From Cololabis saira (Eukaryota > Chordata > Actinopteri > Beloniformes > Belonidae), in the NCBI RefSeq assembly GCF_033807715.1, contig NC_084591.1:24735090-24799089 (forward strand): 64,000 bases of DNA, given 5' to 3'. Made by a program: the position numbers and the translations under genes. The notes under the pieces were generated by a model. It was given only the letters and a program-made list of their open reading frames with translations, was not told the DNA's origin and did not search any database. Each line of letters opens with the position of its first letter. Position 1 is the stretch's first letter. Positions 58,831-64,000 of this stretch are shown here, piece after piece.

Positions 58831-59013
58831 TTGAGAGGCACATTAAAGCTGATTTCGGGTTGAGCCGGCTTTAAAGTCGAATACACATATTCAAAATGTC
58901 CATAAGCACTCATAAGTTCAGAGTTCACATGAGCACATGAACGGTAGCCCAACAGTGTTTACATATTATATTGCGGTTAGAAAATTGTTATTGACTGCAT
59001 GTAAACGTAGTCA

Positions 59014-59294
59014 TTGCCTCATACTAAGCATTTTTCAAATGTTTCCTGTTCTAAGGGGCAGTTGGTCTACGATGGCTCTGTGGATCCACTTTGAGTTAAT
59101 GTATCAGCACTTCATTGAGGACTATTTTATGTACAAAGTGCACTGTGCAACTGGATTTGATGGAAGACTAAAACTCAGAGTCAGAGTCAGGGCTGAAAAT
59201 ATATAACATTCAAACCTCTCTGGGTTGCCCTCTATGATCCCATATATTGATATGAAATCGGAGAGGCCATATTGAAACGAAGAGGACATCATCC
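59014..59294. other. Short intron spacer between two transposons
   Basis: Unique sequence of about 280 bp between the Harbinger-like and TTAA elements. Nothing was recognised. Confidence 0.5.
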
Positions 59295-59298
59295 TTAA

Positions 59299-60672
59299 AG
59301 GGGACATATTATGCATTTAATGTATATTTTAAATAGGCCTTGAATGTCTTAAAAACAATCTAAAGCTTGTTTTTTCTACATAAATCAGAAATTCAGCCTG
59401 TGGGCCATGTCTCTAGTTTTACCGCTTCTCACCTCATTTTCTGTGCTTCATTTTGGGGGAGGGGAGGCTATGATAATGAGGCTCTGTGCTGATTGGCTCC
59501 CTGAATGACGTGTAGGAGGGGAGGAGAATAAACCTCGCTCCGGCCAGAGCAGCGGCTGCGTCGTACACAAACTGTGTCCCATGCGAGAAGCTTCTGCGAC
59601 AAAATAAATTCCATTGCTTTATTTTTTTTGTATTGGACTGTCCTAACTGGCCGCGAGTTTAACTGTTTCAGTGTGGACAGAGAGCGTCCGATGTCACGCA
59701 GCTCGCGATAGTCGGACGCTCTCATGCAGTTCCACGGATCTTAAAGCCTGATTCATGGTCCTGCGTTAAATCGACATGTACCCTACGCCGTAAGCTCTGC
59801 GTTGGTGTAACGCGGAACCATAAATCAGCCTTTAGTTACCTGAAGGGGGAACGGGTCACCTCGTCTTCACACTAATTCACACAGGAAGATTACATTTTTA
59901 ATTCTAAACAGGTACACCACAGCTACTCAGATTCCTCATCATTTCATATGTTACAAGAAATCACAACACTGAATTTTCACAAATGGCAACTTTATTGTTA
60001 AAAACACAAGTTGTATATAAATAACATTTATGCACTATTGTTTGCTCAAGGAAGGACTGTGCATTTCTTCTGAAGGTGTCGTTGAACAGCTCCAGGTTCA
60101 TTGCTTGGAAGATCTGAAATCATAAACAGAAGAAAAATGTATTACGGTACTAATAGAGCCGCCGTGGCCCGGGGCTCCTCACCGGTCCGGTCCGGTGTGT
60201 GGCCGCTGGAGCTCCGGAGCTAAGCTAAATACTTGTAGACAAATATAAATAACATAAAAAAATAACGTCACTTACTGCTGACTCGTGTGCAGTGACCGGG
60301 TCCTTACTGTGGGATCTGATCCATTTATGAGGGTAAGTGTCGATGCAAAACCTCATCTTAACTGTCCCTCGCTGTGGAACCTGCCAGCGCTGCTGAACAA
60401 TGGCTGAAGCTCCAGCCGGCTGAGCTGGTTGTGGGCGTGGTTTCAGCAGCGGAGGAGACCGAGGGCGTGGTTTGCATTTTGGTGACGTAAAGAAAATGCA
60501 CAAATCTAAACGGCTCGTAGAAACCACCTGACACTGGAAGATTCAGCAAGGCGGAGGTACAGACCTTGCAGAAATTCATGGGATTTCATCTTCCCTCTGC
60601 TGGCAGGGTGAGGGGAGACCACTTTATATATGTTAAAACAAGAAAAAACGTGTTTTTCATAATAGGTCCCCT
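59299..60672. mobile_element. TTAA-flanked DNA element (Kolobok- or piggyBac-like)
   Basis: The ends AGGGGACATATTATG and, inverted, AGGGGACCTATTATG (one mismatch) are flanked by TTAA at 59295-59298 and 60673-60676. The AGGGGACCTATTATG terminus is abundant in fish genomes. TTAA duplication fits Kolobok or piggyBac; I cannot decide without a transposase. The interior has a GC-rich left part, a miniature Harbinger (59743-59834), and minus-strand frames around 60225-60527 that end at a possible GTAAGT donor (HKWIRSHSKDPVTAHESA) but match no domain I know. Confidence 0.8.
59743..59834. mobile_element. Miniature Harbinger-like MITE nested in the TTAA element
   Basis: Inverted ends TAAAGCCTGATTCATGGT and TAAAGGCTGATTTATGGT (two mismatches, right end read inverted) enclose about 60 bp containing CTGCGTTAAATCGAC, CCCTACGCCGTAAGC and TGTAACGCGGAACC. 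TTA occurs at both borders, consistent with a Harbinger target. The family is common in teleosts. It lacks coding capacity. Confidence 0.7.
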
Positions 60673-60676
60673 TTAA

Positions 60677-63600
60677 TGTTACACGATAGCAGGTCAAAAG
60701 AAAAAAACATCCAGCTGTAATTTATTTTTCTGAATCTGATTCTGGCTTAAACATGCTTGAAATTATTTGAGGTGTTTAGTTATTTTAAAGGAAATGATTT
60801 TAAAAAAAGGACCATCGATTGGATATTAATGTTACAAATGTTGCGTCAACTGTGGCATGTGTTCATGATGCTCATTTTTAAGGGGACCCTTTTTGTTTAT
60901 GATTCTCAATGATTACAGGCTTTTGGAGTTATGCTGGGTGCAAAGGTACCCAGAGATATGGTCACCTTTGGTTATCAGTTATCAGTGAACCTGTTGGAAG
61001 TTAAAAAATGTCATGTACCATTGCTAAAGGTTGACGGAAATCACGGCAGATCTAGTAAGGGCATTTCTAGACTAATTTAGTTTTGTGCGTCTGTGTGTGC
61101 GTGTGTGCAGATACACACATTCCCTGGATAACAGGGAAGATTCCAGCAGCTTTGTTTGGTGGTATTACAAATGTAAAACTCAGCAGATTAACACTTTTTT
61201 ACAGCTAAAGATACAACTTTGACCTTGCCAAGAGAGACGACTTAATGACATTGAAAAGTCTGATTTTAGACTTTACTTACCTCAGTAAACCATTATCCTT
61301 ACTTTTATACTAATGCCATCTGCTAAAACTCTTTTTTTTATGTGGCAATCAAAGTCTTTAAAGTGATGCCTTAAGTCACGGCTATGCCTCACACATCTTC
61401 CTACCTACACAGTTCATCTGTACTTGTGATTTCACCCAATCAAGAACCTGTTTAAGTCAGCATGCCCTACGGTCATATTTTGCTAAGAGTGAAGCTCCGG
61501 ATCAGCCATGAACTTGTGTCCCTGATGCAGCGATAAAAATGTGGCAGGTTGTGAAAAGTCTGTGCCTGTAAGGATATTGTGTACAAAAAAAATGGCACTT
61601 ATTGTCAATTTGTGCCACTGTATGATGCATTTGTCAAAAGTTGCCACCTTGGCTGTTTTTTTTTTGTTTTTTTTCGTCCCTCTTTGGACTCCTTTTCACA
61701 CCTGGAGGTTAGGAAACGGGAAGATAGAATGAGCTCTGGGAGAGAGAAACCCTCCCCGCACCTTAAGGTGCTTTGCAGCACTGAGTTGCGCGTTTCTAAG
61801 TGGAAGTGCCCCCAGCTGTTGTCAAGTTTAGAGACACATGGCACTTTGTCCAACTAACCCTCCCCTACGGCTCTCCCATGATGCATTAAGGTGTTGCGGG
61901 AGCTTGTACGGAACGCAGCTCAGATGTGAAATGTTACACCTCAGAGGTCTCGGCAGGGCCCTGCAGAGTGCACCGTGTCCATGTCACTCCTAATGTTCTC
62001 ATTTTTTTCCAGCGGGAAGAGATCCGTTTAACAGTGCAGAGAAATTGAGCTTTTATAAGACAAGTGCGTAAAAATGTCAAGCTCCTGTACCTACACTCTT
62101 CCTGCCTGTGTCCTTCCTGCCCATGAATCTTCTCCGACCTCTCAGATGACCGCTGCCGTGCCGGGACTGCGCTTATGTGTGCATCCTGCTTTAGAGCTCG
62201 TGTCACCAGCAGGTCTCAGGCTTTCAACATATAAATTATTCAATTAAATATTCCAGACCTCTGTTGGACCTTTCCGAAATCGCCCAGTACAAAAATATCG
62301 TAAGCTGTCTATTTTGGAGAGCAGTGCCTCATGTAGACGAGATGAAAGTTTTGAAAGCTCAACTCCAAAAATGTGAGCAGAGGTCAAGCAGAGAAGGGTG
62401 GAGGACTGGAAGGATGAATAAAAAAATGAATGTCATACACAGAAATGATTTCTGACAAAGGAGAAAAAAACGTACAGATGAATGTTGCATAGGCCTGTTC
62501 TTATCTATTCTTGTTGATAAAGTGCACTGTTGGTGGGTTTTATGAGCTAATACTGTATTTTGGTTGGATTCACTAACAATATCCGGTTGTAGGGAATCAC
62601 AATTGTGAACCTTTTTTCTGTAAAGAAATAATATTGAGGTCTTGAACAGATTTTACAGCCATGTTTAGGTATAAAACTGGGTTCATATCTGAAGACATAA
62701 ATAAAAATAGGCAGAGAATCAAATTAAGACAAAGACAGAGGACTGAATACACTCCAAAAAATTGTGACGTCACTCTCAACATAAAGTGGATTTTAATTGT
62801 CGCAGTAATATGCCTTGACAATCACAGATGTAATCCTTTAAAAAATTTGGATGTAAAAGACAAAAGATGATGAACAGCATTCCAGGCAGCCATTTTTCTT
62901 CGCCCTCGGAAGTCCTTTGTAGGAACACATGATCCATCTTCCATTTTTAAAGTTATAAGCTGAGGCATCCTTTCCAGCTGGGAAATTTATTACATTTTCC
63001 TACAGAAGCTCTTCTGCTCTACCCTGATTAATTTTTTATGGCAAAGGTTTAATCCTATTTTTATGAGGCGGAGAAACAAGAAGGAAAAAGTGATGTCACA
63101 ACTCTTAGTGCTATAGCTGTGTCACCTGAAAGGTCAAATATGTTCTCCTTTAGCAAAATGGATATTTCTCCTAAAGATTTTTATCTCCCATTTGCAGCTG
63201 CGGTTTTATTATCTCTAAGTGTTTACTCCTAGTTTGAGGTGCAGTGTCTGTGGGATTTTCTAGCTGAATTGGATATTATGCTCTTACTCGGAGCGTGGCA
63301 GGGGAACTTCTTGCTGTTGTTTAACTTTCATCAGTCTGCGCTGAATCAGATCAGGCAAAAGACAAACTCCTGTCGTTACCTGCATCAGGTGTCGTGTGTC
63401 CTTCATGTCTCATGCCTTATTTACTGTCCTGATCTACGCCTCATTCTCTTCCTCTGCACTCCTCATCTCATCTACACTCCTCCCGGGCTCTGTTAATTCT
63501 GCGCCATGTCTGACTAGGTTTATATCCAACCCCCCCTTCTCCTCATAACACGACCATTATGGACCTTATCACTCCTGCCACTCAAAGTCATTGGGAGCTC

Positions 63601-64000
63601 AGACTCTGTATTTTCTTTTTCCTCCCTCTCTACCTGTCTTTCTGGTTTCTCCATCTCTGTTTTTCCACTCTCTCCGTTATGACAGTCAGGAGTACGCCGA
63701 GCCGCAGTACATATGTCCAGCTGATAAAGACGCAAGCAGTGATGGTTGTTGCACCAGGCACAGGACAGCAGGGCCCTGTCAGTACCGGTCCGTCATGGGG
63801 GCCGGCTAACGGGTGTCACGGATTATGCCGGGCTTTGCATGATTGCTTGACTAGTTCCAAGATACACGCCGTGCTTTACCCTGGATGATACCTGGGTGTA
63901 CCTGGCCAGAAATCCCTCTCAGAACAAGTGAGGACTCAGACAGGATTCGTTCGGTTCATGTGAGGTCGGAGGCAGCTTGTTCATCTGCCTGGGCATGTGG
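60677..64000. other. cdh13 intron to the right edge, nothing recognised
   Basis: Mostly AT-rich unique intron with a TG-rich patch (61084-61109) and T run (61657-61675). The stretch after 63690 is GC-richer and has an open frame without cadherin or other domain features. The next cdh13 coding exon is not in the window. Confidence 0.5.

Larger units (their letters stand above)
57022..59013 (+). mobile_element. Harbinger-like element with self-palindromic ends
   Basis: The left end TGACTGCGTTTACATGCAGT continuing CAA and the right end, inverted, TGACTACGTTTACATGCAGT continuing CAA form 23-bp terminal repeats with one mismatch. Each terminus is itself an imperfect inverted repeat (TGACTGC ... 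GCAGTCA). Subterminal ATTCGGGTT and ATTCCGGTT words recur near the left part (57045, 57555, 57583, 57620). A HARBI1-like N-terminal frame lies at 57288-57455 on the + strand. Target duplication is not clear (ACT/ATT at best). The interior from about 57638 to 58830 appears to be a different repeat inserted into it. Confidence 0.65.

Noticed and set aside
63559..63888. Candidate further cdh13 exon near the right edge
   Set aside because: The frames (with EYAEPQYICPADKD and similar) do not match EC3 of cadherin-13 and lack cadherin motifs such as LDRE, DxD or DxNDN.

Overview
The window looks like an intronic stretch of a teleost fish genome, probably a percomorph. The evidence is one vertebrate gene split by a very long intron, transposon families typical of ray-finned fish (PIF/Harbinger, ZBED-type hAT, piggyBac, Tc1, L2-like LINE, tRNA-SINE), and dinucleotide microsatellites. 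There is no bacterial-style gene organisation, no rRNA, no convincing tRNA gene and no CRISPR array.

The only host gene recognised is cadherin-13 (T-cadherin, cdh13) on the + strand. Two consecutive coding exons, 3859-4037 and 56134-56274, together encode most of the second cadherin repeat (EC2) and the EC2-EC3 calcium linker. Both have canonical AG/GT splice borders and compatible phases. Between them lies an intron of about 52.1 kb. Positions 1-3858 are the preceding intron and 56275-64000 the start of the following one; I see no further cadherin exon in either.

Almost everything else that can be interpreted is mobile DNA in these introns. In order: a SINE-like element with a perfect 12-bp target duplication (176-474); a PIF/Harbinger relic (5180-6217); a nest at 11709-14917 in which a ZBED hAT relic holds a second hAT copy (12070-12940) and an internally deleted PIF/Harbinger (13647-14917); a LINE 3' end (17619-18450, minus); a Tc1-like element (21891-23046, minus); a broad dispersed repeat (28375-29360); a tRNA-type SINE (30157-30368, minus); a 5'-truncated L2/Rex1-like LINE (32712-34510, minus); a hAT with an 8-bp palindromic target duplication (38975-40427) holding a pogo-like piece; a piggyBac with TTAA borders and half a transposase (42042-43683); a PIF/Harbinger with a Myb-like relic (46520-47915); and, after the second exon, a Harbinger-like element (57022-59013) that contains another repeat, followed by a TTAA-flanked element (59299-60672) that contains a miniature Harbinger.

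Element borders were called by matching terminal inverted repeats with target-site duplications by eye. Several elements keep recognisable first exons of their transposition genes (BED zinc finger, Myb-like, HARBI1-like N-termini), but none keeps a complete transposase, so all appear non-autonomous. The rest is AT-rich unique intron with microsatellites, a perfect 16-bp hairpin, two tandem duplications, and a few TAAT/octamer-rich stretches that could be regulatory. I did not find a clear, wholly new biological system. The most unusual items are the nested transposons at 11.7-14.9 kb and elements whose ends carry repeated palindromes.
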